A stretch of 64,000 nt of DNA. It comes from Annulohypoxylon bovei var. microspora (Eukaryota > Ascomycota > Sordariomycetes > Xylariales > Hypoxylaceae). The translations under genes were made by a program, and so were the position numbers. This document shows, in pieces, positions 36,678-47,567 of the stretch. Positions within the stretch are counted from its first letter, which is position 1, and each line of letters begins with the position of its first letter. Below the pieces are notes generated by a model. That model saw only the letters and a program-made list of their open reading frames with translations, did no database searches and was not told the DNA's origin. The stretch spans positions 186,001 to 250,000 of the forward strand of contig MU405221.1 in assembly GCA_022836615.1 (NCBI GenBank). The letters are read 5' to 3'.

Positions 36678-37780
36678 ATGGACGAACACGAGGAGACCGC
36701 AGACAGGGTAGAGAATACGGCCCTTAGGGGTAAAGGTAGAGGAAGTCGTGATCGTCGTGGCGGAAAGGGAGGTGGAGGTGGAGGTGGAGGTGGAGGCGGA
36801 CGACCTCAGGACCGCGAGATGCTAATCTCGAAGGCGCTGTCGTCGCTCCTGAGACACCAGGCTCAGAACGCGGGCATTGCACTTGATGCGGAGGGGTACG
36901 CGCCACTGGACAAGGTGGTGAGTTTATCTCATTTTCCTATCGAATCATTTCCACATATCTCGGACGAGTTGTAGGCGACCCAGTACGCCATAAAATGAGG
37001 GGAAACGGGGAAGTCGCGGGTACGTACTCTTTTCAGCCGACTGACAAGCCGCGTCGTCATAAGATGCAATGGCCGCGCCTGCGCTCGCTCAACCCGTCCC
37101 TCGACGAGATCCGCGGGTCCGTCGCCGACAACGCGAAGCAGCGCTTCGCGATGAAGCCCAGGGACCCGTCGGCCGACGCCGACGCCGCCGCCGCGGACCC
37201 GGCCGCGTGGCTCATCCGCGCCAACCAGGGCCACAGCATCGCGCTCGCGGACGAGGGGCTGCACACCCCGATCACGGCCGAGGCGGGCAACGTGCCCGAG
37301 ATTGTGGTTCACGGCACGTACTTCGCCTTCTGGCCGGCTATCCTGGCGTCCGGCGGCCTGAAGAAGATGGGGAGGCGACACGTGCACTTCGGCACGGGGC
37401 TGCCGGACGGCGGCGACGGCGCGACGGAGAAGGTGGTTAGCGGGATGAGGAGCGACGCGGAACTGCTCGTGTTTGTGGACGTCGAGAGGAGCCTGAGGGA
37501 CGGCGGCATCAGCTGGTGGGTTAGCGCGAACGGGGTCGTGCTGACGGATGGCGACGAGGAGGGCGTGGTGCCGCTGAAGTACTTTAAGGAGGTTAGGGGG
37601 AGGAGGCAGGGCGTGGGCGTGCTGTGGCGCGACGGCGAGAAGGTTGCTGATTTGCCGGAGGGCGTCGTGGCGAGGGTGCCGATGGGTAAGGGGAGAGGTG
37701 GGAGAGGAGGCGGAAGAGGAGGTAGGGGAGGACGGAAAGGTGGGAGAGGGGGAGGACAGGAGAGTGATGGTGCTAGTTAA
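36678..37780 (+). CDS. TPT1: tRNA 2'-phosphotransferase (KptA/TPT1 family)
   Basis: Model: join(36678..36917,37064..37780), 318 aa. TPT1 moves the 2'-phosphate left at the splice junction of ligated tRNA to NAD+, the last step of tRNA splicing. Family blocks are LISKALSSLLRHQ, EGYAPLDKV, RLRSL, NAKQRFAM, RANQGHS, VVHGTYFAFWPAI and GLKKMGRRHVHF, which carry the conserved Arg/His residues of the active site. The N-terminus adds a poly-Gly run of about 11 residues and the C-terminus an RGG/GRGG-rich tail, both unusual and likely RNA-binding. A second in-frame acceptor at 37035-37036 would add nine residues (PTDKPRRHK); I prefer the later one because a CTGAC branch site lies 20 nt before it and the alignment then has no insertion. 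Exon 2 is strikingly GC-rich. Confidence 0.9.
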
Positions 37781-38228
37781 GGCTCTTATGATGTACGAAA
37801 AGAGAAATTGAGTTGTTTCGTAGGATAGCCTAGGTCACCTAGATGTTCCCTCCTCATAACTCAAGGCCCTCATTTATCAAGACAACCGGAGCATTTGCAT
37901 AGGGTTAGCCTCTAGTGCGGGAAACAGCCCCAAAAGCATCAAACCTGTCATCTACTGTCTCGAGTGTTTATTAACCTCCTATATTGAAATCGGGTATGTT
38001 TTGGTATACAGAATAGGGGAAAGACCCCAAGCCATCAAATCCAACACCCTGCGAGCTCGTCTCCTGTGCAAGAATCGGATATTGAATAGGCCAACAAAAG
38101 TGAGCCGGATATCAAAACGCCTCCCATGCAATGCAAAATCAAGCCAGCTTGATTATCAATCCCCTTTCTCAGCCTAAGCCAGTTACACACGCTTCCACAA
38201 GCCCGAATGCCACCTAGAGGTTATACTT
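37781..38228. other. Convergent spacer
   Basis: It lies between the 3' ends of TPT1 (+) and the first CVNH gene (-). No feature was recognised. Confidence 0.5.
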
Positions 38229-39336
38229 CTAGTTCAAGGTGGTAAATGAGGCCTGGACAGTCGTGTGAAGGATAGCGCTTATTATGGGTGTATGCGTAGG
38301 CGTTTCCGTCACCTTGATGCTGACTAGAATAGTGACGGGAGAAGCCACCGTCTCCGTAGTCGTTTTCATTATCGGCTTCTGTGTCTTTGTCTTCGTGCGG
38401 GTTGTCGTAGTAGTGACTGTTGATGGTGGTACGGATGAGCTGCTAGTACTGCTTGTACTGCTTGTAGTACTACTTGTAGTGCTGCTCGTCGGACTCATAG
38501 TGACGTTGGCGAATGCGGTAGTTGTGACTGTCACCACGCTAACCGAGGGAGGAGTCATATTCGGGTACGGCGGGAAGCCATCGATAAGTTGCCCGGTAAA
38601 CTCGAAGCAGCTCAGGGTGTAGTTCTTGATGTAGATTGATCTACCTGTTTTTACGAGAGGTTGGAAGCCAACATTAATTCTTTAACTTTAACGTTTAGGG
38701 GGTAGGAAAAGGGGTAATAAGCCATGAAATACGTGAACTTACCAAGGCGAAACATTGTCTGCTTCGGTGTCTTGTCCTCGCTCAAACCTGGCCAGCAGCT
38801 ACATTTGAGATACACGCCTCTGGCCTCTTCGTCAACTGACCGCAAGGCGAGCCCGCAGTTGCTGCATGTCTTGGAATAGGGTCCCGTGTAGAAATCAAGG
38901 GGCTCGGAAGCGAAGAGATCTCCTTCTTCGTTATAAAGGCATCTATGAAAAGGGTGAGCGAAAAACATTACTGTTAGTTTACATACAGACTTGAGATATC
39001 GGAAATTTGTGAGGATGTTGTAACATAAGCATACACATAGTTATAGGAAGCTAGGAAATGAGGAACTGGGCCGTAAACTTACAGGTCGAGGTTTAGGCTG
39101 CTGGTACGATACTGCGAGGTATCATTGCCGTCGTAGCAAGTAGCTACAAGCTCAATATTTGGCGTCCAGATGTCGCCAGTTTCTCGGAGATAGTACTGGG
39201 GACATATGTTGATATCAAATTCTGGACCATATGCTGGGTTAGATTCGGGATCTTTGTCGAGGACCTTTGCTATTGTGATGGTAATAACCTGAAAGTGGAA
39301 GAGGGCGAGGGCGTAGCAATAGTTGATAGCCTTCAT
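38229..39336 (-). CDS. Secreted cyanovirin-N-like (CVNH) protein with Thr-rich tail, copy A
   Basis: Model: complement(join(38229..38644,38743..38942,39083..39336)), 289 aa. A hydrophobic signal peptide (about residues 1-23) is followed by a domain with eight cysteines in the order NICPQYYLR, LVATC, LNLDLC, TCSNCGLAL, LKCSC and LSC (C164). The VATC - SLNLDLC - G - TCxNCxL - LKCxC - LSC rhythm matches the two-repeat CVNH fold, a lectin that binds high-mannose or related sugars. From about residue 181 a Thr/Ser-rich tail (TSSTTSSTSSTSS-like) leads to a C-terminal block beginning SPVTILVSI and ending FTTLN. No GPI-type hydrophobic end is obvious. It is paralogous to the next gene: intron 1 falls at the same LDL|C site. 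Sugar binding and role (cell wall, hyphal interaction) are inferred. Confidence 0.78.
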
Positions 39337-40094
39337 TGCGCATTGTTTGGCATGTTATTTGTCCAGATGTTGTTAGTGTTGGTGTTGGGGCAAGTATGAT
39401 TTTTAGAAGTAAACAAAAAAGTAAACAAAGAATATCTTCAAGATAACTATGGAAAAGTCCCCTTCATAGTTGAGAAACACGATTAAATCATTTTCCCAAC
39501 ACCCGTGTAAGTTGGTTATTCATTATTTATTACTTGCGCACGTCACTTAACCAGTCATGGAATGAAGACTCAATGTGATATTGGTGAGTCGGGAGTTACT
39601 CATTGTAAGACAGGAGGTAAGCGCTTAGATTTACAAAATTTTCATGTTGTACAGGTAAATAAACATGTTTTGTCCTATTCTTCGTCGTAGTTCAATCTTC
39701 AGAGGACCGATACAGGTTATCTGGTTCCAGCTTGTTTGACTTGTTCAATTTCTTCTAAAGCGTTATCAAAATACACATCCCAGTACACCCATTATAATCT
39801 ACCGACAAAAGTAACATTTAATAGAGATCATATAAATCTATGCATGCTTTCATAAGTCGTCTATCGAACTCCTCATCATTAAGCAGCTTAGATGACGATA
39901 TTCGTAAAATAGGGGTACCGCATGGGGACCTCAAGCCTACCCAAAACAAACAAATTGCGGACTCGCTGTGCATGTAAAAATTGGATAATGAGTGAACCAA
40001 ATATTCCAACGCGACCCTTATATCAAATGCAATCCATGTAGTGGTTAGCCAAATCCAGGTTACCAAGCCTGGGTAAGCTAGAAAACCAGGCTAC
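39337..40094. other. Spacer between the two CVNH genes
   Basis: It holds the promoter of copy A and the 3' flank of copy B. An 82-aa minus-strand frame at 39818-40066 was not recognised and is not called. TACCTAGGTA at 40092-40101 overlaps the stop codon of copy B. Confidence 0.5.
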
Positions 40095-41124
40095 CTAGGT
40101 AATGGTCGTAAATTCCGGCACGACTGTCGAGTGAAGCTCAGCAGCGATTGTGGGCTTGGGAGTGGCCGTCACCAGGATGCTAACTAGGACTGTAACAGGA
40201 GAAGTTGCTGTAATTCTCGTCGTTACTGTCTCCTTATGAGCTTTTCCCTTGTGGGTTTTCGTAACTGTGACCCGACTGGGCGACTCGCAGGAGCTAATGG
40301 CCGTGGTGATAGCTGTATCAGTAGCGGTACTAAGAATAGTTGAATTAACAGTAGCTGTGGTAGTGCTGGTAACGGTATTGTTGATAGTCGCCGTCGTGGT
40401 CAATGTCATCATAGACGGGAGCGGAAGCATAGGCGGATTGGCGCTAGGAGAGTATTCCAGTATTGCTCCCGTGTTGTCTAAGCAACTTAGAACACCGTCG
40501 TTAACATTGACTGCCGGGTCTAATTTCGAGATTATGTTAGAAGAGATATTCCCTCTTGTGCTTTTAAGGAGGGAAATAGAATATGGGCCTACCGAGTGTA
40601 ACGGTCCCATACGCATATCCGTTATTGTGCCCACGATCGCAGTCGCATTTCAGGGCCACATGCCACTGCTGTTTGTCATCGCCATATGGTCCCTTGAGGG
40701 ATAGACCGCAGTTCTGGCAAGTTTCGGCAAACCCTCCTGTGAAGGGAAACTGGGCCCCCTTGTAGGTTGGCACAATGACCCCGTTGCTGTTGCTAAAGCA
40801 TCTACATGAAAGGGAAACAGGGAGATATGTCGTTAGCTACCTTGGAAATTTTCAATGTACGATAAAATCCCCTTATACGGGAGCATTCAATATGGGGACT
40901 TACAGGTCAAGGTTTATAGTGCTTGTCCGGTACTCGTGTGAGGTCTCGTTACCGGTGAAGCAGGTAGCAACAAGCTCGAGGACAGGAATTTTGCTGCTAT
41001 CCGACTGGATCGCACGGAGGTAGGAGGAAGGGCATAGGTTGCTGCTGAATACGACCGACTCCACGAGCAACACGACCTTCAAGCAGGAGAGAAGGACAAT
41101 GTAATCGTAAAGTGTGGGCTTCAT
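40095..41124 (-). CDS. Secreted cyanovirin-N-like (CVNH) protein with Thr-rich tail, copy B
   Basis: Model: complement(join(40095..40519,40593..40801,40904..41124)), 284 aa. A signal peptide (about 1-24) leads to LCPSSYLRA, LVATC, INLDLC, TCQNCGLSL, LKCDC and LSC (C156), the same eight-cysteine frame as copy A. Both introns interrupt the same places. The second intron is 73 nt with a GTAGGC donor and a CTAAC branch site; skipping the splice would hit a stop within a few codons. The tail (about 170-284) is rich in TTTAT-type repeats and ends with SPVTVLVSILVTATP and FTTIT, closely matching copy A although the Thr-rich middle has diverged. Tandem duplication before that divergence is inferred. 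Confidence 0.78.
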
Positions 41125-41840
41125 TGTATACCGTCTACCAGGTCAAGTCTTAAAAGGGTGTATCTTCCTGCAAAGATGAGATATGGGTATAGATTATCGA
41201 GTTATGGCGGTACGTGTGACGATACTTGAAAATGTGAAGAGAAGAAGAGAAAGTGTCGCTGATACAAGTAGACCATTTTCCAGTTGAGAAGGATTCTTTA
41301 CATAAAGAATCGTCCTAGCCCCTAAGTCAGTGAGTTATTCATAATTCCAACTCACCAATTTCATTTAAATAGTTAGTAAGTAATTCGCAAACTTAACGGG
41401 ACTTTAAAACACGTGGGTTTATGTTAACTAGAGACGATTTAGCAACGTAAAAAAAAATAGAAAAATAGGAGGCACTGGCTTCGCAGAAAGCCATGACAAA
41501 CAGAAAGTTTCCTCTCCTATTACTCGTCAGGCCGTGACTTTGGACAGGTTGAGTTGCCCGATGCCTGGCTCGTCCTATTTATGGTTCGCTAGGAAGATTG
41601 GATGAAGAGAGATAAGAAAGTGTTGATCATGCCCAGGCGTGTTAGTTTATGAGTCGTAACATGTACACCATATGGTGTCTCCCTCCATTGGGGGTTTGTC
41701 GGATATCACGTCCTGGATTTGAACCGATTCCCATCCGCGTCCATAGCCTATACATCCAAACCATGACGAGTAAATGCATCAAATACAACGCAAGTCGCAC
41801 TACAAGTCATTCTAACAATATCCCTTAATCTTGTACCTGA
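41125..41840. other. Spacer upstream of CVNH copy B
   Basis: It contains the presumed promoter of copy B and the 3' flank of the dsRNA-binding gene, which is on the same strand. No gene or repeat was recognised. Confidence 0.5.
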
Positions 41841-42894
41841 CTAAGCCGGAACTGACACCTCTTCCTTCTTTGGTGCTATGCTTGCTAGGAACCGTTGATC
41901 CGCTTCATCGTGCTCTGCAGCTAGCTTGCGTAGATACTCTAACAATTCCTCTGCAATCCTCTCCTTGGCTGCCTTTTTGCCGAAGACATTCTCCACACGG
42001 CCAATGCCTATAGGCAACTTTGAAGCTAGCAAACCTAACTCCGCATGTCCGTTATAGAAGTCATTCATCTCGGAACTCTTCGTGACTGTATATCGAGGCC
42101 AACCGGAAAAGCCGAGACGGGTACAAAGCTGATCGACCTCAAACACGGCCGAGACCTCTTCATTGTTGAAGGTAGAAGCAATCCCTTTGGGTAAAGGACT
42201 CCCCGGGAGTGGCTGTGCTCCATTCGGTTCAGATATGACGGTGGTTACTCCAGGATTTTCAGGTGAAGATGGTAAGAGTTTCGGTTTCTTCTTTGCTGGT
42301 GAAGACTGTGGCGTAACTTGCTGCTTCGAGGCCTGGGGGGGAAGGGGATTCACACTATTGGCTTCGGATCGAAACATGTATCCGTTTGCCTTAAGCCACT
42401 CAACGGCACACTTAGCTGCGTACTTCTTGGCATCTTTCTTGCGGCCGAAATACGGTTGCTTCCCATCTAATAAACCACCATCTGGACCAGGAAATGGTTC
42501 CGGATGCTCATCGATCCGCACCCGGCAGTACCATTTTAGTTCACCACCTATAGTTGGGCCCTGTTCCTCCATGAAGTTGCCTCCGGGAACGCCTGAAGTC
42601 ACTCGTTGGCGAGCAGCTCGATATTCTAAGGTAATATTATAAATTTGAGTCTATTGACAAGACAGCACTTATTATATTGTACTTACCTAGTAGAACACCG
42701 ATCCAGTTGGAATTGGGGTCCCCTAACTCTGGCTCAGGTTGAGGTGGCGTCTCTGGCGGCAAGACGATCTCAAGCTTCTCTAGTAGCTTTCGTTGGGCGT
42801 CTGTCAACGGGGCGGGCTCTGAATGTGTAGACTCATATTCTTGCTGTCGACTGATCCAATTCTGGATAGTCTGATAGGTCGTTGATGATACCAT
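41841..42894 (-). CDS. Double-stranded-RNA-binding-motif protein
   Basis: Model: complement(join(41841..42625,42687..42894)), 330 aa; the start ATG is followed by VSSTTYQTIQNWI. The first dsRBM covers about 85-151, with ELKWYCRVRI strands and the lysine-rich FGRKKDAKKYAAKCAVEWL helix that contacts the RNA phosphates. A second, weaker dsRBM-like segment lies at about 229-305 (VDQLCTRLGFSGWPRYTV to NVFGKKAAKERIAEELLEYL). A Pro/Lys linker joins them. There are no RNase III, helicase or ADAR domains, so it is probably an accessory or adaptor dsRNA binder; a link to RNA interference is speculation. It shares its upstream region (600 bp) with the divergent NSRP1-type gene. Confidence 0.83.
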
Positions 42895-43494
42895 AGCTAC
42901 AATATTAAGCACCGACGCAAATTAACTCAAGACTTGATTATTTGGCAGTGACTCGTGAGTAATATAGTAATATAGTGACCGATTTGTATTAAAAGGGGAT
43001 ATGTAATTTAGTGAGACTCCGAGTTACTGTACAGTGTATGTACATGAACTTCTAAGAAGCCTCGACCGATAATTGGGTGGGGTTGGGATTCGTAGCTGGA
43101 ACTTTCCAAGGTCCAATGTTGTAACCTTGGAGTTGTTGTACGACGCTGCGAGATCCCGTCATATGTCATTAATTTCTTATTACTCAGGGATTCACAAATC
43201 GTTAATCTGATACATTATGTAGTTTTAACTATATTTCTAAAATACTTGTCTAGACTCTATCCTGGTATGGAAAGTTATATTTATGTACCTATGTACATAT
43301 ACCTACCGATAAGATCAAGCTTAATCTTATCTAATCGAAAAGATTTTGGGACGCGCTTGAAAGCTTCCAATGTGGCTGCTTTAATCATAGTGGACCTTCC
43401 GCGCTACTTCCTGGCAAGTAACGACTTGAGAACGTGAACTGGAACTAATTCTCCCACGCAAGAGATTTCTGGAAAGAAATTGGGAATCGCAAAT
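42895..43494. promoter_or_regulatory. Divergent promoter region, dsRBM gene / NSRP1-type gene
   Basis: 600 bp between two divergent start codons, so both promoters must lie here. It is AT-rich; no specific factor site was recognised. Confidence 0.55.
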
Positions 43495-44709
43495 ATGAGT
43501 AAACCAGGTTTTTCGTTTGGCCTCAATCTTAAGAAGCCCGGAGCTTCAAAACCAGCTCCCCCGAAAAGAAAAACAATGTTTGGTGGCGATGACGATTCAG
43601 ACAACGATGCGAATGGCTCGACCGATAAGCCTCAACTAACAGATATATCCGAATTAGATGACTTCACAATAAAATCTCCAAGTCGCCAATCAAGCAAGAA
43701 ACCACCGTTAAAGTCGACGAATGACCCTCCATCTCAACCCCCAAATGGGAAAAGCAAGAAATCACAAATATCAATGTTCGGTGACTTATCGAGTTCGCTG
43801 GAATCGCGCAAACACCAAGAAGCTGCAGAGGAGCTAGACCCTTCTATATACGACTACGATGCGGTCTACGAATCGCTAAAACCGGAGAAGAAGGCTACGC
43901 AAGAAGACGTCGAAAGGAAACCGAAGTATATGAAGAACCTGATTGCGTCTGCTGCCGTACGAAAACGCGACGCCCTAATCGCCGAAGAGAAGAAGATCGC
44001 ACGTGAACGGGCAGAGGAAGGCGAAGAGTACGCGGACAAGGAGAAGTTCGTCACGGAAGCATATAAAAAACAGCAAGAGGAGAACCGGCGGATCGAAGAA
44101 GAGGAACGCAAGCGCGAGGAAGAAGAGGCTAAGAAGAATAAAGGGGGCGGCATGACCGCTTTCTATAAGGATCTACTGGAGAGAGGCGATCAACGGCATG
44201 CTGAGGTTGTCAAGGCGGCAGAAGAGCGCGCAAAGGCAGGCCCTAAAGAGGATGAAGCGCAAGGGGAGAAGGTCAAGACGGATGCAGACGTGGCGAGAGA
44301 GATCAACGAGAAGGGTGGTTCCATTGCTATCAATGAAGAGGGCCAAGTGGTAGATAAGCGCCTGTTACTGAAAGGTGGTCTTAATCTGGGAGCGACTAAA
44401 AAACAAGAACCTCGAAAAGAGACAGGCAAAGGGCCAGATCGCAGAGACAACCAAGGCCAGTCGCGCGGCTTTGTTGGTGCCGGCGGGAAGCAGGCTATGC
44501 GCGAAAGGCAGACCCGGATGCTCGAGGCGCAGCTAGAGCAGAGTCTTAAGAGATCTATGGAGGAGGAGGAAGAGGAGAGGCAAAAGGTCGAACGCGCATC
44601 GAAGAGTCGCAAGACCGAAACCGACGTCTCCGGCGCTCGGGAGAGATACCTTGCACGTAAAAAAGAGGCCGAAGAAGCTAAGAAGAAGGCCGCTGCGGAG
44701 AAGTCATGA
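43495..44709 (+). CDS. Nuclear speckle splicing regulatory protein 1-like (DUF2040/CCDC55 family)
   Basis: Single exon, 404 aa, starting MSKPGFSFGLNLKK. The N-terminus is disordered (GGDDDSDNDANG). The family core begins at DPSIYDYDAVYDSL-type sequence (here DPSIYDYDAVYESLKPEKK), continues with DVERKPKYMKNLIASAAVRKRD and a highly charged single helix of Glu/Arg/Lys (EENRRIEEEERKREEEE), and ends with GGGMTAFYKDLL. This is the DUF2040 block of NSRP1/CCDC55, a nuclear protein that influences alternative splice-site choice in animals; the fungal role is not established. The C-terminal third is another long charged helix. The 3' end converges on TIM13 with 225 bp between stop codons. Confidence 0.85.
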   Translation: MSKPGFSFGLNLKKPGASKPAPPKRKTMFGGDDDSDNDANGSTDKPQLTDISELDDFTIKSPSRQSSKKPPLKSTNDPPSQPPNGKSKKSQISMFGDLSSSLESRKHQEAAEELDPSIYDYDAVYESLKPEKKATQEDVERKPKYMKNLIASAAVRKRDALIAEEKKIARERAEEGEEYADKEKFVTEAYKKQQEENRRIEEEERKREEEEAKKNKGGGMTAFYKDLLERGDQRHAEVVKAAEERAKAGPKEDEAQGEKVKTDADVAREINEKGGSIAINEEGQVVDKRLLLKGGLNLGATKKQEPRKETGKGPDRRDNQGQSRGFVGAGGKQAMRERQTRMLEAQLEQSLKRSMEEEEEERQKVERASKSRKTETDVSGARERYLARKKEAEEAKKKAAAEKS

Positions 44710-44934
44710 GCAGAATACATATACCCATACCGGCTTTTATCAAGACAGGATATTCATCTCGAAGCCAATGCCTTCATATAATGTACACTCGATCCTCCCA
44801 TTGTTACACTGTAAGAATGCCCCCTTTTCGTTACCGGCTCGTGATATTCATAAGTTGATGATCATAGCTTCTAATGTACCACAACCAGTGACGAATAGAT
44901 GCATGTGTGGTAGATTCCGAAACGGGTGGATATC

Positions 44935-45249
44935 TCACTTCTTTTGTATGCGGTTGATGTATGCCGTGCTGACCTTATCCCACGCATGAAAGTATTTTTC
45001 CATGCATAGACTTGCACAGGTCTGCTCGCTACTCGACAGCGAAGAGCTTGGATTAGGTACGCATTTATCGAAGCAGTGCACGTTGACTTTCTGTATGGGG
45101 CGGAACATGGTTAGGACTCTTGTACTGCAAGTATCGCCGGAAGGGTACGGGTTTACGATGCGTACAGTTATCAATTGCTTCGCATTTTCTAGGGCAGCCT
45201 CCGTCTTGACCTGCTGCTTGATCTCTGACAGGAGTTTTTCGGAGTCCAT
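44935..45249 (-). CDS. TIM13: Mitochondrial intermembrane-space chaperone Tim13
   Basis: Model: complement(join(44935..45090,45166..45249)), 79 aa. The twin CX3C motifs are C34FDKC38 and C53ASLC57, separated by VPNPSSSLSSSEQT, which is the Tim13 spacing and sequence style (small-Tim family). The 75-nt intron (GTACGC to CATACAG) lies between KQLIT and KVNVHC; retaining it would insert 25 unrelated residues, so the splice is well supported. Tim13 forms a hexamer with Tim8 that escorts hydrophobic precursors to the inner membrane; import and folding use the Mia40 disulfide relay. Small size is normal for the family. Confidence 0.88.
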   Translation of the reverse strand: MDSEKLLSEIKQQVKTEAALENAKQLITVRIVNPYPSGDTCSTRVLTMFRPIQKVNVHCFDKCVPNPSSSLSSSEQTCASLCMEKYFHAWDKVSTAYINRIQKK

Positions 45250-45733
45250 GATGAAAACTCTTTTGCTTCTCGTATATTTCTCGGGTAGAGGTGGTTTTAG
45301 TCGAGTATGAAGCTAGTAAAGTAAATCGTAGGCTCTGCGCTTTCTTGAAAAAGTCGAAGCTTTCGTCGATTATTTCGAACTTGGACCAACGAATCTTGGC
45401 GTCTTTATCGATAAATGTGGCTAGTAAAGAGGTAATATTCCCGAGATTCACCAAGTGTGGCTGCAACTATATGTTTATGACGTAGAGTGGCTTCGTCTTT
45501 TTAATATCGCCCGGTCATTAGGAGATGAGTTTAAGCTGATAGTCTTTCTATATAGACTATCATATCATCGTACCTCATTCCCTTATAGATATCGTGGATA
45601 CATTCTTCTATTGGCATACTCTCTAAAACAGTAATTTCACTGAAGAATCATATTTATCTAGGTATGTACTCAGTTACAGTAACACTGTGCTATAACTAAG
45701 TCTACCTATTCCATTGAATACTCATCCCTTTCG
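45250..45733. other. Spacer upstream of TIM13
   Basis: It contains the TIM13 promoter and the 3' flank of the membrane-protein gene. Frames overlapping it are by-products. Confidence 0.5.
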
Positions 45734-46463
45734 CTACCGAGCTCCTGCTACCGCTTCGTACGGAGGAGGGGCTCCAATGGGTGCCGATATGCTTTCCTCG
45801 CTAACCTGACCGAGTTCCAGGACGTAATTATCCTTCTTTTTGTCTCCATAAAGGTTGCGCAACCGGAGTAAGTCCGCGCATATGGTGAGAATGGTGAAGA
45901 CACTGCATACCATGAAATTAGCTGGGCTCCTATACATACTGTAGCCAACTAAGGAAAACGAATAGGGAAGATACTCACCCGGCAACGGAAGCTGTAGCGC
46001 AGATATCTTTACGTCTAGCCAAAGAAGTTTTCACGGCAAGGGTGATGTCGGCGGCAAGGACTAACGTGAGGAGTACAGATCCAACTATAACAGTATTCCT
46101 AAATCCACTTATCGATCTCACGAGTCGGCGTTTTCTGTCGGGGCCATATGTCTTCCATAACATAATAAACAAGACGACGTTGAAGAATGTCGTGGCAGCG
46201 CCCTACATACTAGTTAGAGCTGGTCTAGGGACTCCGAGAACCGTCCAAATGCTCACTACTGCTCCAGACACCCAAGGCAGAACCGTGTGGGTGTCTACAT
46301 CGTCCCAGAACTGGTCATCGGATGGGATGTGGTCATTGTAGTTACTCGGTCGAGTGAACGCAAAAGATATAACGCCGACGACACACAGGGCGAGTTGACC
46401 GAAGATGGCAAATGTGTGGGCTATCGCCCACCAGTTTACCGTGTTGTTAGTTAGAAATCCCAT
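45734..46463 (-). CDS. Four-helix membrane protein with C-terminal PPxY motif, unknown function
   Basis: Model: complement(join(45734..45902,45979..46202,46257..46463)), 199 aa. Four hydrophobic segments lie at about 12-36, 59-86, 102-126 and 134-156, with a charged loop (KTYGPDRKRRLVR) between the second and third. The cytosolic tail ends APPPYEAVAGAR, whose PPPY (189-192) is a classic WW-domain ligand used by Rsp5-type ubiquitin ligases and their adaptors. Intron 1 is only 54 nt, a multiple of three, and carries an in-frame TAG; it is recognised by GTGAGC, a CTAAC branch site and GTAG acceptor, and the joined protein keeps one continuous hydrophobic helix. The topology resembles MARVEL-like fungal proteins, but I do not recognise a named family. 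Confidence 0.72.
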
Positions 46464-47567
46464 TCGAAGTCGTTATTGTGATATATGATATGATAACAGT
46501 TGTATTCGAAACCCACGAGTATATCATGCAAATGCAGGCCGGCATCTTTGCGCTCCACAGTGATTTGAGCATCTTTTAAGTAGTACATCTTTTAATAGAT
46601 CTACCGAGCATATGATTAACTAACTCGGATTCAGTGACCGTTAGAGACCCAGGGAGAGGCTTTCTGTCGTAGGATGACGCGAGTGGATCCGTACTCAGCC
46701 ATGTAAGCGCATCCTTTCGAAGGCTCGGTAGGCATATTTTCTAGTCATCTTAGCTACCAGGGATGGACGTTTGAAACTTCATCTTGTTCGATAGCATTTC
46801 GGTAGCACCGATAATAAATAGTAAATAGGTTCGCTCATCCGAGCTCAGAGTATGCCATGGCTAATCCGACTCTAGACTTATCATGAAATTCTGTCCAAAT
46901 ATATCGTGAATAATAGTATATAAAGGTATATCACGTATTAGGAAAAGTTATATAATAGATCCTAGGTCGTTGCCTTAGTTGAATTGAGGTGGGATGAGAG
47001 ATAAAACACAACGATATTTTCTAGATCTAGAAAATTGATCTTCACGAGTAATCCATGAATGTGCCCCTGGTTTAGGAACTTGTGGGTTGATGCATTGTTG
47101 CGATTGCTCCAATACGTAGTACATAGAGCTTCCTTTTAAAGCCACGGCTACTATTCTCAACCCCTGATCTTTCCTGTCTGCCTTATTCCAAGTTTGATTG
47201 ACGTTGAGAAAAGGCTGTGGCTCATGTTTTATTTATTGGTGATACTAGGTAGGAGGTAGTGGCTTAGATGGCTTAGATGGCGCTGGCGGTTATCTACTAA
47301 ATAATGTAAGGGTGGAAATATGGGATGCGCTAAGCTAATAGTGGTAGGCTAGCTGTTAGCTAAGTGGAGTCGAGCGGTGACAGTTGCCGGCGCAACGAAG
47401 GGGCTCCCCTCAAAAACAACAGAAACTCAGCACGTCCCCAACTTTCCAAACCTTCTCACCACCTTTTGCTAGTCAACCTTCTAAATAACAAAATTATACT
47501 ATTACATCCCAATTACACTCAATTCTCCCACTCAGAAGTCGGGCAGCTTGCCATTGAAGAAAGAAAA
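46464..47567. promoter_or_regulatory. Divergent spacer, membrane-protein gene / Aurora kinase gene
   Basis: 1.1 kb between divergent starts; both promoters are expected here. A two-copy TGGCTTAGA direct repeat lies near 47260-47280. No transcription-factor site is claimed and no gene was recognised. Confidence 0.5.

Noticed and set aside
39818..40066. 82-aa minus-strand frame between the CVNH genes
   Set aside because: It was considered as a third CVNH copy, but has no matching cysteine pattern.
46464..46500. Premature stop making the membrane-protein gene a pseudogene
   Set aside because: The in-frame TAG at 46203-46205 is removed by a 54-nt intron with donor, CTAAC branch site and acceptor, giving a complete 199-aa protein.
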